From Cladopsammia gracilis (lineage: Eukaryota; Cnidaria; Anthozoa; Scleractinia; Dendrophylliidae), in NCBI GenBank assembly GCA_022457155.1, contig JAJGOT010000363.1:712501-776500 (forward strand): a DNA stretch of 64,000 bases, in the 5' to 3' direction. Positions 23,043 to 33,054 of this stretch are shown one piece after another. The position numbers and the translations under genes are program-made. The notes below the pieces were generated by a model that worked only from the letters and a program-made list of their open reading frames with translations, was not told where the DNA came from and searched no databases. The first letter of the stretch is position 1, and each line of letters starts with the position of its first letter.

Positions 23043-23945
23043 CACGAGTAATAATACAAGTCTACTGGATTTTTCCGAAGTCAATAATCCAAGTAAGCTT
23101 ATAAAGGAAAACTAACTACGCAAGACTTAGAACACGCGGCCCATCGAAAAAAGAAAATTCAATCACTATTCCCGCAGAAATTGTACTTACACTTTGGCTC
23201 TAAATAACCTCTAACCTGTCAGTATAGAGTTTCTTGGTAGCTGACCTCAACAACAACAACTGATATCCATTTTCCATAGAAAGAAGTTGCACCTGACAAA
23301 TTCCTTCCAAACGTCCATGCATACATGCATGCCAGCCGGTTTTAGCATTTTTAACTCCTTGCCGTGTTGAAATCCCTAAAAAGTGATTTTCCCAGAAGAG
23401 CATCCTTCTATCCTTCAGCTAGCAGCTACTGATAACAGCTTTGAATTCTACAGTATGCAACTATTTCGTGTCTGAAAAGTTTGGATGGGCTGGCCATCGA
23501 TCGAGCAAAGCGCCTTCAAACTTTTAGAAACGGAGCTTACAAGAGATTAGAATGGATGGTTGATTGGCATCTGTCCGGTAAGTCAGTTGAATTGTCCAGC
23601 CCCCTTTTCACCGTTTCAGTTGCAATAGTTTGTGTTTTAAGACAGATGGAAATCATTGTGGTACTATATAACGTTCTTTGCTCAGACAGGACCATTTTAC
23701 TTTCTTTTTCACATGCGAAATTACCACCGCGATGGTCGCAATTTTTTTTTTTTTTAATTTATTGACTCCGCCGACTCCGCCTCGATTTGACGCGCTGATT
23801 CAAGAAAGCAAGTCTACCGGAAGTCACCAGCTCACCGGAAAAATGTTTCCGCATTGGTCCGCATTGTTACTAAAAACAACTTTTTTGCAATTAAGATATC
23901 CCAGCCAAGGAACCTACATTCCCTCTCTGTCCAATCTTGATTATA
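23043..23945 (-). repeat. Right arm of giant foldback
   Basis: Mirror of 19438-20254. It carries a 60-bp interruption relative to the left arm near 23615-23660 (GTTTTAAGACAGATGGAAATC present only here), and a GCCGACTCC duplication near 23765-23778. The open segment from about 23475 to 23578 encodes AIDRAKRLQTFRNGAYKRLE and ends at G|GTAAGTCAG. Confidence 0.85.
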
Positions 23946-24254
23946 AAAATTTGATAATTATTAAATAATGTTCTAGCTGAAAAGCTGACTAATTATTCAG
24001 ACAGACAGGCGTGGGCAGCGTTTTTTTGTTTAACTAACTAATAAGCGTTTGATCCCAAATTTTATTTGATTAAAAAATAGTAGTAATTTAAGAAGAATTT
24101 AGTACATTACCAAAAAGATCATTCAGAGAAAGTGTAATTAAGAAAGAGATAAAAATGAAATCATGCAATGATATTATATCAAAAACTACTATAACAATCT
24201 AAACCATAAATCTAAATTTATTCTATAGTAACCAACTAATGCAAAAGGAAAAAA

Positions 24255-24355
24255 CTACAGTCGACTCCAGATTAACTCGAACCTTCAAGGGAAATAGGAA
24301 AAGGTTCGAGTTATCGGGAGTTCGAGTCACCGGGAGTTGAGTACAAATGACCGGA
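24255..24355. repeat. Transposon end fragment
   Basis: CTACAGTCGACTCCAGATTA, then GAACCTTCAAGGGAAATAGG and its inverted partner around AAGGTTCGAGTTATCGGGAG. Resembles the subterminal part of pogo/Tigger-type MITEs; only one end was found. Confidence 0.4.
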
Positions 24356-24724
24356 AAAAAGGAAGAAAAACATGTTTACTGCGTATTTCTGTTCATACAG
24401 TGTACATTTTAATCAAATTTTATTACTGTATGGAATGGAACAATATTTCAAAATATTATACAATCAGAACGTAACGTAAAACAAAACAAAGCAAAGCAGC
24501 AGGAAAAGACTAGGTACTGTAATGCGAACAACGTCGGGCTACTGCTACAGAGTTCATGCGATTTACTTTATCGAAAAACAGTCAGTTAATACGCCCTGGC
24601 GCTTCTCGACTAATCTATTACTATCGATTATCCTTGAAATGTTTCTAACGTTGGATATGCACACTGCCCTTCAAGGGACACAAGAATTTATTGACATTTT
24701 GTATAGAAGGAGTTAAGCGACAAA

Positions 24725-25159
24725 GCTTTTTTTTGGGGGGGGGGGGGTGGGGGGTGGGGGGGGGGCCCAAACGTCGATTCAGAAAACACTGTTGAAACTT
24801 TTTTTTGCGGCAAATGATTACTTTACATGGCCAGAAATCTCGGTAGTTTCTTGGTGTTGTGGATGGTGTGATCACCAAATGACGTAAAACAAAAGATTCA
24901 AGACACTGAACAATACCCACACCACAACACAAAAGCTAAGCAACAATGGCTTCCGCAACACCAAGAAACACCCGAAATCTCGGACATCGAATTTAGTGCG
25001 ACTTACATTCAGGCTGTCACACAATGGTCTCAACCGCTGGTTTTCAGTGTGATTTCCGGGCTCATCGTTTTAGGACAGATCGAGTGGTCAAATATACAAT
25101 TGTTTGTAGTCGCATAAAAGCCGCTGACTAAAAGTATTGCCAAAACAACTAATGGTTGG
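24725..25159. other. Left flank of the Maverick
   Basis: A G-rich run (24735-24766) and an inverted pair around TTTCTTGGTGTTG (24848 / 24956 region). No gene. Confidence 0.5.
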
Positions 25160-25165
25160 TCAAAT

Positions 25166-25400
25166 AGTAGAAGTGTATAGAGAGTACTGGCTCACTCCTG
25201 TTTCACGCTGGTTTGAAGCGTTTCTCATTGCCCCCTGATCAGAAACCTTTCTCACCAATTTGAACGTGTTTCTCCATCCCCAATTGACAGCAATGAGAAC
25301 CGCTTCAAACCAGCGAGAAACAGAAGTGAGAAAACAAATGAGAAACGCTTGAGACCAGCGTGAAACAGGAGTGAGCCAGTCCTCTCTATACACTTCTACT
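25166..25400. repeat. Left terminal palindrome of the Maverick
   Basis: 235 bp. Outer arm 25166-25229 and inner arm 25337-25400 are inverted copies of 64 bp with three mismatches. Between them is an asymmetric centre that holds a third, direct partial copy (GAACCGCTTCAAACCAGCG). The following AAATTCAGCAG (25401-25411) is inverted at the right end (44359-44369), fixing it as part of the true terminal inverted repeat. The leftward polB frame ends inside the palindrome. Confidence 0.9.
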
Positions 25401-28400
25401 AAATTCAGCAGAAGATTTTTCCCCTCTCAACCGCCAATGCCCCCACGCCAATGTCCCAATTCCATCTTCACACACAAATCGTTTGTCATCATTTGCACTC
25501 AACGCAGTCTTGTTCACAGTTTGGGAAAAGAGTTCATGCTTCAAACTGCGGATGCATTCCATTTGCCGCATTGCCGGTTTTTGACTTTCCAGACAGGCAA
25601 CAAAGTCTTCATGGGAGATTCGCTTTTTCACAACTTTCTTTTTCACTCCCTTGCATTTCTTCGTTCCCCCGCCTCCATGCATCTTGATGGAATATAATTT
25701 TGGTTTCAATCCCACAAATTCTTCAATGATTCCACCACAAGCATCATCTTTCATCAGTCCCAAAACTTTCTTGTTTTTCCTCTCCAAAGTTCCATCAACA
25801 ACGCACGGATGCGTTTCAGAAAATTCAGAAGTGTCAAATTTTGCATCAACATCTCCGGCGATGTCTGCAAACAAATTTTCTGTTTCAATCTCATAGAGCA
25901 GGGAGTCAGTGTCAGTGAAACACAACTGCGCTTTTTCCCATTTCTTTTTCACATAGTTATAGTGAAAGTCATAGATCAAAGTTTTTGAAATGTCCAAAAT
26001 TGCTTGCCCCAACAAAAACAGGTTTGTTGAAGACCATCTTAGTTCGCCGCATATGAACTCCAACCAGATTTTCATCAAAGATTGTGAAATGCTCAAAGCT
26101 GGGTCGGGAAGAGAGTTTCACTAGTTTTTTTTCTGACGACACCAAATGAAAGACTATTCTGTTTCGAATGTTTTCCATTGTTTTTCCGAAGACAGCGTTG
26201 TTCATCAGTTTGAAGAAATCTTTCTCGAAAGCGTTTCGGGATTCTTGCCTCAACGCAATGTTCTTTTGAATGAAAGATGCCAACCATCTTTCTTCCCTGA
26301 ATTTCACTCCCCTCCAAATTTTCGTCAAGCGGCATCCAAGATCCAGAGCTTGCTTCAAGATTTTCCGATGCACAACCATTTTTTCCTTATTCTCAAGGTT
26401 GGGAATGAGTTTTTCCACTTTTCCAATCATCTTTCTCTCTGGGAGAGGCGGCAAATCATTAAAAATCTCATGCAATTCATCTGGGATTTCCACATCCACT
26501 TCTAGCACGCAGCTTTCATTTTCCCAGTTTCTCAACTCTTCTTCGTTCATCCACTCAAACTCACCCACAGGGAGAGGATTTGTCATTGCCCAAGCATAGA
26601 GGGAGTTTGCATCCCAATAGGGAATGAAGGTTGAAGGTTTCTCAGGATTGAAATCATCACCCATGAATTTTTTGTTGGCCCTGGCTCTCCTGTGCATAAT
26701 TGTTGAAACACCTCCACGAATTCCTCTCTCGAAGAACAGCAACATATCCGCGTCAGTCAACAGTTCCAATTCAACTCCGCTTTCCTTCAAAGCTGCATCC
26801 CAGGCCAAACCGGGAGAAGTGTAAAACCAAGCAGGATCGACGTCATAATGTTTCCGACAAACTTTTCTGAATTCTTGGAAAACATCCGCCAACAAAGTCA
26901 CATCTGATTTCAGATATGCATCGTGGAAATCTCCCATGTTGTTCATCTCCATTTCTTTCCAAACTTTTTCAGCGAATTGAAAGTCTTCATCGGAGATGCC
27001 CTCATCGTTCAGTTTGGAGAAGAAGGTGGATTTCTCAGGCAGTTTCTCCTGAAATTTTTCTGTGGAATCCAGCCATTCATAGGGAAAAACTCCTTTCCGT
27101 TTCATCAACTCCCATTTTTCACCAAAGACCTTCCGAGTTTCCAGGAAGTCTTCATCCGTCAAATTCTTCACCAAGTTTCCCAAGGAGCTGCCATGAATCG
27201 GGCTGAATCCAGAAATCGAATTTCATGCCAAATTTTCACAACTTTCCCTTCATCATTCAATCTTGTTCCCAGCAGAATCTTTTTGGAGAAGGAGATGTAT
27301 TTTTCTTCGTTGTTGGGGATGCAAGTGATATCTCCTTCAATTTTTCCCAGATTTTTCACGAAAAGATGAGCGTCATAGCCAGTCAGGTTGTGGAAAAACA
27401 CAGGGGTGAATTTGGGTTTTCTGAAATTCAGATTGCAACTCTCATGAGCTGCTCCTCGGAATTTTCCGGAAAAGTGGCAGTGATCCCTGACTCTCTTTTC
27501 CCCCAATCCAAATTCTTTTTCACAGATCCAACAAACAGTTGCGGCATCAAACAACTTTCTCTCTTTTTTCCCAAATTTCATCCGCTTCGGGAATTTCATT
27601 TCTTCTTGAATTTCTTTCACAAACTGCACCAAATCTTCCACGAATCTTTCCCCAACATCCACGGAATCATTTTCTGCTCGAAACAAAACTGGATCTCGCT
27701 TCACAAACGGGGAAACAAGATGGAAAGCGAAAGAACAGGGAATGTGCTTCTGGAATTTCTCCGTGAAACTTTTCATTGGATTTGGCCCTGCAGATGCCAC
27801 GGGGAGTTGCCTCGCTTCAAAATCGGCATAGATCACAAAGGGGAAAATCATTTTCCTATGCCAGTTTTTGAATTTCACCGTGCTTTCCTCTTCCGGCATA
27901 ATAATTCTCACAGCTTTAAATTGGGAACAAGATTCCGCATGTTTCTCCAATTTTTCTTCATTGGGAAAGTGGTTCAAGCATCTCCTGCAGAAAACAAGTG
28001 CGCCATTGTGTTTTGACACTTGATTCGACAAAAGGCGGCTGAGACTGCGGATCCAGCAGAAGTGAGTTTGCTCGTCTTGCTTCAACCACAGGAGGTCAAT
28101 CATTTTTCCTTTCGCTTCAGAAATTCCCAGGGGGAAAACACAACCATCTTCAAACCCAAAAACATGCACAGCCAATCCTGGATTTCTCCGTTCGAACTTT
28201 CCAATATCACTCAGGGGATTTGGAAAAGACAAACCGCTCCAATCCATGGTTTCTGCGTGTTTTCTCAATTCCCCTGAAATTCTTTCTGCATTTTTCTCCA
28301 CTGGGAAACAAGCTCTTGTCGCACACCATTTGAAACACATTTCATCCGCATTTTTCAAGTTCACCACGGCTTTTTTGTTCTTCAATGTGGAAGGAAGTGG

Positions 28401-28958
28401 AATGTGAGAACCTCCACCCAATGGCCGATGCTTGGTGAAGAGAATTGACAGATCTTCAATTTCCTCGAATCTCCAGTTCGATCCTCTGCTTTGAAAATTC
28501 GCAAGGTTTTCAAGAATTCTTTCAACCATGCGATAGAAGAGATCTTTCCGGTCGGTTCCTTCCAAATTCATTTCCATTTGGGAATGGAAATCAGCCATTT
28601 TCTCAGTCACTTCTCCAGTTGCCAGATCCGTGCGGCTCATTCGGCAGGAAAGAATCATCTTTGTTTTGGTTCTTTTGTTCTTCTCAAACAAATCAATGAC
28701 TTTCCGGCTCACAGTCCTCAAGAATTCTCTGGGAGAAAAACCTGGTCTGCCGGGAATGCCAAATGATCTCGCAAAACCTTTCAAAGCGGATTCTCTTTCT
28801 TCCACAACAAATTCTTCCTTCCGCAATTCAGCAATCTGCTTCTTCAATCTTTCAACCGCGGGATTCGATCTCCTCCGAACATCAACATCATCCACACTTT
28901 CCAACCAATTCAGCCAATCTACAACAGTTTCCACATTTTGTTCAATCGCTCTGGGCAT
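25386..28958 (-). CDS. polB: Protein-primed family B DNA polymerase, frame-broken
   Basis: Replicative polymerase of the element; related enzymes start synthesis from a terminal protein. In order: exonuclease I YADFEAR, a zinc-binding CWICEKEF...RDHCHFSGKFRG segment, exonuclease II FHNLTGYDAHLF, exonuclease III AYLKSDV, polymerase motif A YWDANSLYAWAM, motif B NNAVFGKTMENIRN, motif C FTDTDSLLYE, and the thumb-like C-terminus. Total span is about 1190 codons, normal for Maverick PolB. The frame changes twice, near 27190 and near 26012 (in a GGGG run), so three segments (28958-27168, 27183-25969, 26096-25386) carry the domains. The first ATG in frame is at 28958; the frame upstream has only non-ATG codons back to a stop. 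The last codons and the stop lie in the terminal palindrome. Confidence 0.9.
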
Positions 28959-29199
28959 GGCTCTGGAAGGAAAATCTCTTCTTTCCGGAATCAAAATAGG
29001 CGCTGAATTTTTTTTTATTTCTTGAATCTAGGAGGGTTTTCGGGGCTTTGAAAATCTTTGGGACGCTGGGATATCCTTTTTTTCTCGGCCTTGCAGGTTG
29101 CGATTCTTCCCAAAGTTCCATCAATTCGGCTTTGGACATTCGGGAGAACCCAGCAATTCCTTCTTCACGAGCCCAATTTTTCAATTCTCGCGAATTCAT
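28942..29199 (-). CDS. Small SAP-like DNA-binding protein
   Basis: 85 residues. The N-terminus (MNSRELKNWAREEGIAGFSR, then KAELMELWEE) fits the SAP/HeH two-helix pattern (L-x-x-x-x-GI-x-G-x-S-K-x-ELI), a nucleic-acid binding motif. The C-terminal half is basic and low in complexity. It overlaps the polB start by 17 nt, so the two are probably co-transcribed, and in related elements such a domain could be the N-terminus of the polymerase. The ATG is preceded by CATTAAAATG and faces the rightward gene only 4 bp away. Confidence 0.65.
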   Translation of the reverse strand: MNSRELKNWAREEGIAGFSRMSKAELMELWEESQPARPRKKGYPSVPKIFKAPKTLLDSRNKKKFSAYFDSGKKRFSFQSHAQSD

Positions 29200-29203
29200 T
29201 TTA

Positions 29204-29725
29204 ATGGAGAAAAAAAATCTTTTTTCCCCATTTAAAATGAAATTTTCAATTCAGGAAGATGGAAAAGAAAAGCAAACTTTTTTCACATTCAAAGAAGCCA
29301 GCGAAAAAACTGGCCTCCCCTCCAAGACGATTTTGCGAGTTCTCAAATCGGGCAACACCAAATATACCAGAAGAGCCGATCAAAAAGTGTTCTGGATTCA
29401 GGAGGAAGAAGACACACCATTCATCCAGATTGGTGGGGAAGAGTTTTTCACCGCAGAGGAAATTCGGGAACGATTTGGGTTATCGCGCACAGTTTTTTTC
29501 AATCAACTCTGCAAGAAAAAAACTCATTTTCTGGATTCAGGGGAAAAATCGCACGAAGTCACTTGGGTTTCTCCCAGACTGGAGAAATTCCTGGATCTCA
29601 TGAAAAAACAGCAGGCGGTGGAAAAATGTATGTCTGCTCAAGCACGAAAAAGAATGTCAAAATTTCACTCAAACGTTCAAGCTGCCATGCATCAGAGCGC
29701 TGCGGACTGCCAAGCCACGTTTTGA
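29204..29725 (+). CDS. NUMOD1/HTH-like protein
   Basis: 173 codons from ATG 29204; an alternative start with the element's usual TTTAAAATG context lies at 29237. Two short helix-turn-helix-like units are visible: FTFKEASEKTGLPSKTILRV followed by K-S-G, and FTAEEIRERFGLSRTVFFN. The pattern (F-x-x-x-x-EA-x-x-x-x-G-x-x-x-x-T-I-x-x-x-L) is that of NUMOD1-type DNA-binding repeats. Tail lysine-rich. Same repeat type as the 31259 gene. Probably an early regulatory or DNA-binding protein; exact role unknown. Confidence 0.6.
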   Translation: MEKKNLFSPFKMKFSIQEDGKEKQTFFTFKEASEKTGLPSKTILRVLKSGNTKYTRRADQKVFWIQEEEDTPFIQIGGEEFFTAEEIRERFGLSRTVFFNQLCKKKTHFLDSGEKSHEVTWVSPRLEKFLDLMKKQQAVEKCMSAQARKRMSKFHSNVQAAMHQSAADCQATF

Positions 29726-29748
29726 ATTTTTTCTTCATTGGAGAGAAA

Positions 29749-29934
29749 ATGTCAGGTGAAAACAAATCCACTCCTCAGAAAGAGGCTGAAAAAATTCAAG
29801 AGGAAATCGTTTGAGAAAAAGCGTGTGAAGCAGAAAGAAACTTCCAAAAAGCGGTTGACATGGCCACTGGTTTTCTCCCAGTCCGATCGGAAGAGGATCG
29901 CAAGTTCATGGAGAAATGGATTTTCGCGTTTTAA
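29749..29934 (+). pseudogene. Small ORF interrupted by one TGA
   Basis: From ATG 29749 the frame is MSGENKSTPQKEAEKIQEEI, meets TGA at 29812-29814, and resumes in the same frame with an acidic helical segment (KACEAERNFQKAVDMATGF and on) to TAA 29932-29934. The periodic, charged composition on both sides of the stop suggests a 61-codon gene with one nonsense codon. No family recognised. It lies between two + strand genes with short spacing, so it probably belongs to the same early operon-like cluster. Confidence 0.5.
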
Positions 29935-29960
29935 TTCATTTTTTTGTCTCACCCAAGAAA

Positions 29961-30587
29961 ATGAACCCTGCGAAAATATCTATCTCCGACATCTCTCTCG
30001 ACAACCCCGTGAAAAAATCTTCTGGCAAAATTTCTTTCTGTCTCCTCCCATGCCTCCACGATGTCAAATGGCTCAAAGTGAAACTCCAAACCAAATTCAA
30101 GATTTTCGCTCATCAAGGTGAATCGTTTTCTCTGGGAATCACTCTTCCAGACGAAAACATTAAATTTTTCAAAGATCTGGAAAAACATCTCAATTCTGCT
30201 GCGATGAAAAAGAAGCAGGCAATCAAAGAGATTTCCCCGTCTTTTGCCCGATTTCAGGAGGGAGATTTCACTCTCGTGAAAATCGACAAATCCGAGCAGG
30301 AAAAGATTTATGCAAAGATTTATCCCTCCAAACTTCCCAACTCGGATTTCTCTTGTCGATTTTGGGAGTTGTGCGATGATGGGAAGAAAAAACCCATCCG
30401 GAAGCAAAAAGAACTCATTGGCATGCCTCTCCGCGGGCAAGTTGTTTTTTCCATCAAACATCTTTTCTGCGGAAATGTGAAAGCGATCACATGCATTGTG
30501 GACGAAGTTTTGGTGGAAGAAATGGTGCAGGCGGCCTCAGAATTCGATGAGTTTGAGGACAGGAATGAGGACGATGATGAAGTTTGA
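29961..30587 (+). CDS. Putative ssDNA-binding-type protein
   Basis: 208 residues from ATG 29961. Mixed alpha/beta composition with short strands (SFSLGITLPDENIKFFKDLE; QVVFSIKHLFCGNVKAITC) and an extremely acidic C-terminal tail (EFDEFEDRNEDDDEV). An acidic tail after a compact basic/beta domain is characteristic of single-stranded DNA-binding proteins, and the gene sits in the replication cluster opposite polB. This is inference from composition and position; no signature motif was seen. Confidence 0.5.
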   Translation: MNPAKISISDISLDNPVKKSSGKISFCLLPCLHDVKWLKVKLQTKFKIFAHQGESFSLGITLPDENIKFFKDLEKHLNSAAMKKKQAIKEISPSFARFQEGDFTLVKIDKSEQEKIYAKIYPSKLPNSDFSCRFWELCDDGKKKPIRKQKELIGMPLRGQVVFSIKHLFCGNVKAITCIVDEVLVEEMVQAASEFDEFEDRNEDDDEV

Positions 30588-31258
30588 TCTCGCTGAGATC
30601 TGGAGGAAACTCCAAATTATTTTCCAGAATCTGATTCTGAAAAATATTTTTGTGATTTTTTCAGTGAATTTGGGCAGAACCTTTTTCCTGATTTTTTCAG
30701 ATTTGCCACGTGTGGCAGGTCTGATTTTGCCCCAGATTTTTTCAGTTCATTTGGGCAGATTTTGCCCAGGATTTTGCCCAGGATTTGGAGCAGAATTTCT
30801 TTCCCTGATTTCAGCGAAAGATTTCGTCAACGGATGAATTTTTGTCAATTCGAGATTTCTCAGGAAGAAATATTTTTTTCCTTGATTTCGTTTGAATGAA
30901 AAAAATATATTGAATAGAGATATCTCCAGATTGACAAAAAAAATATTTCATTTTGTCCCCTGAGTTTTAGGCTGGAAACACCACAAAATCAAGCACCCAC
31001 ATGTTCCGATATGACAAAACCGTTATAAAAATGCATGAAAATACATGATTTTTAAAATGAAAAGAATTTTTCGGAGATTGACGAAAAATGTCAATCCCAC
31101 CGTTGTCTTCTTTTTCTCCTGATTTCAGCGCAAATGAAAAATGCGTCGCCAATGAGATTTCAGCGGAATATTTTTCATTTGATTTTTCTCTCAGAATTCA
31201 CCAGAATTTCACAAATCGTTTTTCTCAAAAAAACTCTCAAAAAAGTGCCACCCCTAAA
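30588..31258. promoter_or_regulatory. Noncoding module, copy 1 (30793-31140)
   Basis: Begins with degenerate repeats of TTTTTTCAG(T)-x-ATTTGGGCAGA (30656, 30738). Then 30793-31140 is a block duplicated at 42531-42874 (about 85% identical): GAATTTCTTTCCCTGATTTC, AATATATTGAATAGAGATAT, CACCCACATGTTCCGATATG, and near its right end a stem GAGATTGAC / GTCAATCCC with a 7-nt GAAAAAT loop. GATTTCAGCG occurs repeatedly. No coding frame. Position upstream of the 31259 gene suggests a promoter or replication role. Confidence 0.6.
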
Positions 31259-32488
31259 ATGTGGGTGCTAGTTTCATATGGAAAAATCATCGGAGAAGCG
31301 GCCAAATCCGAAGCGGCGATGGCAAAGCGACTCGGTGTTTCCAGGCAATATCTGAATAAACAACTCAAGAAGGGGAAAAATCATTTCCAGTTTCGAGGGA
31401 TGCCGGTTTTGGTCATGAGGCAAATGGAATATTCCGCAGCTGGAATCGAATTTGAAACTCAAGGCGAAATGGCTGATGCGCTTGGAGTTCCGCGAGCAAC
31501 TATCGCCCGCGTTTTGAAGAATTCCAACTCGGCAGATGTGAAAACCAAACAGGGGAAAGAGGTGACAGTTACGCGAATTGCGGGATCGACTTTCACGGTT
31601 TCCCCCAGAACTCTTCCCGCGATCCGCGTCATGTCAGAGATTGGCGGGCGACAAGAATTTTCCTCCATTGCCGCGGCCTCGAGAGAATTGGGGATTGATC
31701 CAAAAACCATTCCCAATGCCCTGAGAAGCGGGAGAGATTCATTCACTAGAAAATCCGACGGGGAGAAATTCACGGTTGAGATTCCCGGGGAAGAAAGATC
31801 TCCCCAGAAACGAGTTGAGGAAGAACGGGAAAGGCTGGATAAAGCAGCCCTCGATGCACTGGCGAAGAAAGATTGGGGCGCGGTGGAAGAGATAGGTGAC
31901 CAGTACGATCAACTCAAAGTTTTTCCCAGAACTCAACTTTCACTTCGACAGACGAAATCAGTCAGGATGGAAACTAATCTGCGGGAAACACTTGTCACGG
32001 ACCGCGAAAAACACGCACTGGAAGATGAGGAAAAAATGGCGGCTTGGGCCGAGGAAAATGCGAAAGACATACCCTCTCCTGAGGAAAAGGCGGAAGAGGA
32101 ATGGGAGAAAACGGAAAAGAAGCACATGAAACTCATCGAGAGTGGGCGAAATCCATTCCATCCAGATATTTGGGAGCGTTGCGAAAATGCGCCAATGGAT
32201 CCAGAATTCAATTATTTGAAGAATATGCATAAAATTCTTCCCCAGGGATTTCGGGTGAAAGGTTTCGTTGAAAAAGACAACGACAAAATGGAATATTTGG
32301 TGGCCAGTGAGCATTTTGATAATTGCGTGGCGATGGGACCGACTGCCGCCTCGTTGGAGGTCGGTTTTCCTTTTCCTGCCCCGCCGCGAGAAATCCTGGA
32401 AAGCGATCTCTGGATGCCAATCTTTCCCCTGGATGTTAGGGAGTTTGCTGGGGAATGGTATTGGAGAGTTCAGATAATTCCTAAGTGA
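31259..32488 (+). CDS. Three-repeat NUMOD1/HTH-like protein
   Basis: 409 residues from ATG 31259 (context CCTAAAATG). Three successive units of the NUMOD1/HTH type: AKSEAAMAKRLGVSRQYLNK, TQGEMADALGVPRATIARVL and AAASRELGIDPKTIPNALRS. A long glutamate/lysine helical segment follows (EEERERLDKAALDALAKKDW and on), then a C-terminal globular part rich in tryptophan and proline. Likely binds DNA; function unknown. Converges on the membrane-protein gene, whose stop is 30 bp away. Confidence 0.65.
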   Translation: MWVLVSYGKIIGEAAKSEAAMAKRLGVSRQYLNKQLKKGKNHFQFRGMPVLVMRQMEYSAAGIEFETQGEMADALGVPRATIARVLKNSNSADVKTKQGKEVTVTRIAGSTFTVSPRTLPAIRVMSEIGGRQEFSSIAAASRELGIDPKTIPNALRSGRDSFTRKSDGEKFTVEIPGEERSPQKRVEEERERLDKAALDALAKKDWGAVEEIGDQYDQLKVFPRTQLSLRQTKSVRMETNLRETLVTDREKHALEDEEKMAAWAEENAKDIPSPEEKAEEEWEKTEKKHMKLIESGRNPFHPDIWERCENAPMDPEFNYLKNMHKILPQGFRVKGFVEKDNDKMEYLVASEHFDNCVAMGPTAASLEVGFPFPAPPREILESDLWMPIFPLDVREFAGEWYWRVQIIPK

Positions 32489-32519
32489 GCTGTGATTTTC
32501 ATTTCCAGCGGAAATGAAA

Positions 32520-33050
32520 TTATTCAAAGAGAGTGTCATATTTCCTCTCAAATCTCTCCAGATTCAACCCCAAGTCGATCACGATCCCGTCAATCGCTTC
32601 CATTGCAGGGAGAAATTCGCCCCTGTCGAATTTTCCTGATCTCAAGGCAAATCTCAACTCAGTCAGAGTTTTTTCATAGGTGGTGAAGGCGAACTTGGCC
32701 ATGTCAATTTTGTTGCCATATTTCTTCATTTCATTCCCTGTTTTGATGATCAATCCTGCACCTGAAATCACTCCCAAAACGATGGGATTCATTGTGGCTG
32801 CCCCCGCGATCGTTTCAATCGCAACCAGCGCTGACGATGTCATGTTCACCAAAAGATTCATGCGTTTGAAATGGTGATGAGCTCTTTTCAAACACCAATA
32901 TCTTTTGTGATAGAATCGGAAGAGTTGCTTGATCTCGGCCAGTTTTTCTTCCCCAATGTATGGGTTGATGTGATTGAAATTGAAGATGCTTTGTTTTCGC
33001 GTGGGTTTCGCCTTCACTCGGCTCGGTTCGCTTCGCTCGCTCGCTCTCAT
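32520..33050 (-). CDS. Putative membrane protein downstream of the fibre
   Basis: 176 residues from ATG 33050, starting 4 nt after the fibre stop. The basic N-terminus (MRASERSEPSRVKAKPTRK) is coded by a GCTTCGCTC-rich tract. A helical segment follows, then a hydrophobic stretch (SALVAIETIAGAATMNPIVL and GVISGAGLIIK) able to form one or two membrane helices, then an amphipathic C-terminus. Third gene of the leftward ATPase-fibre-membrane unit. No family recognised; a virion membrane or fibre-assembly role is only a guess. Confidence 0.6.
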   Translation of the reverse strand: MRASERSEPSRVKAKPTRKQSIFNFNHINPYIGEEKLAEIKQLFRFYHKRYWCLKRAHHHFKRMNLLVNMTSSALVAIETIAGAATMNPIVLGVISGAGLIIKTGNEMKKYGNKIDMAKFAFTTYEKTLTELRFALRSGKFDRGEFLPAMEAIDGIVIDLGLNLERFERKYDTLFE

Positions 33051-33054
33051 TTTT

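Noticed and set aside
26146..29025. Long + strand open frames opposite polB
   Set aside because: They are mirror frames of the polymerase, rich in Phe/Ser/Pro as expected from antisense of a Glu/Lys-rich protein.
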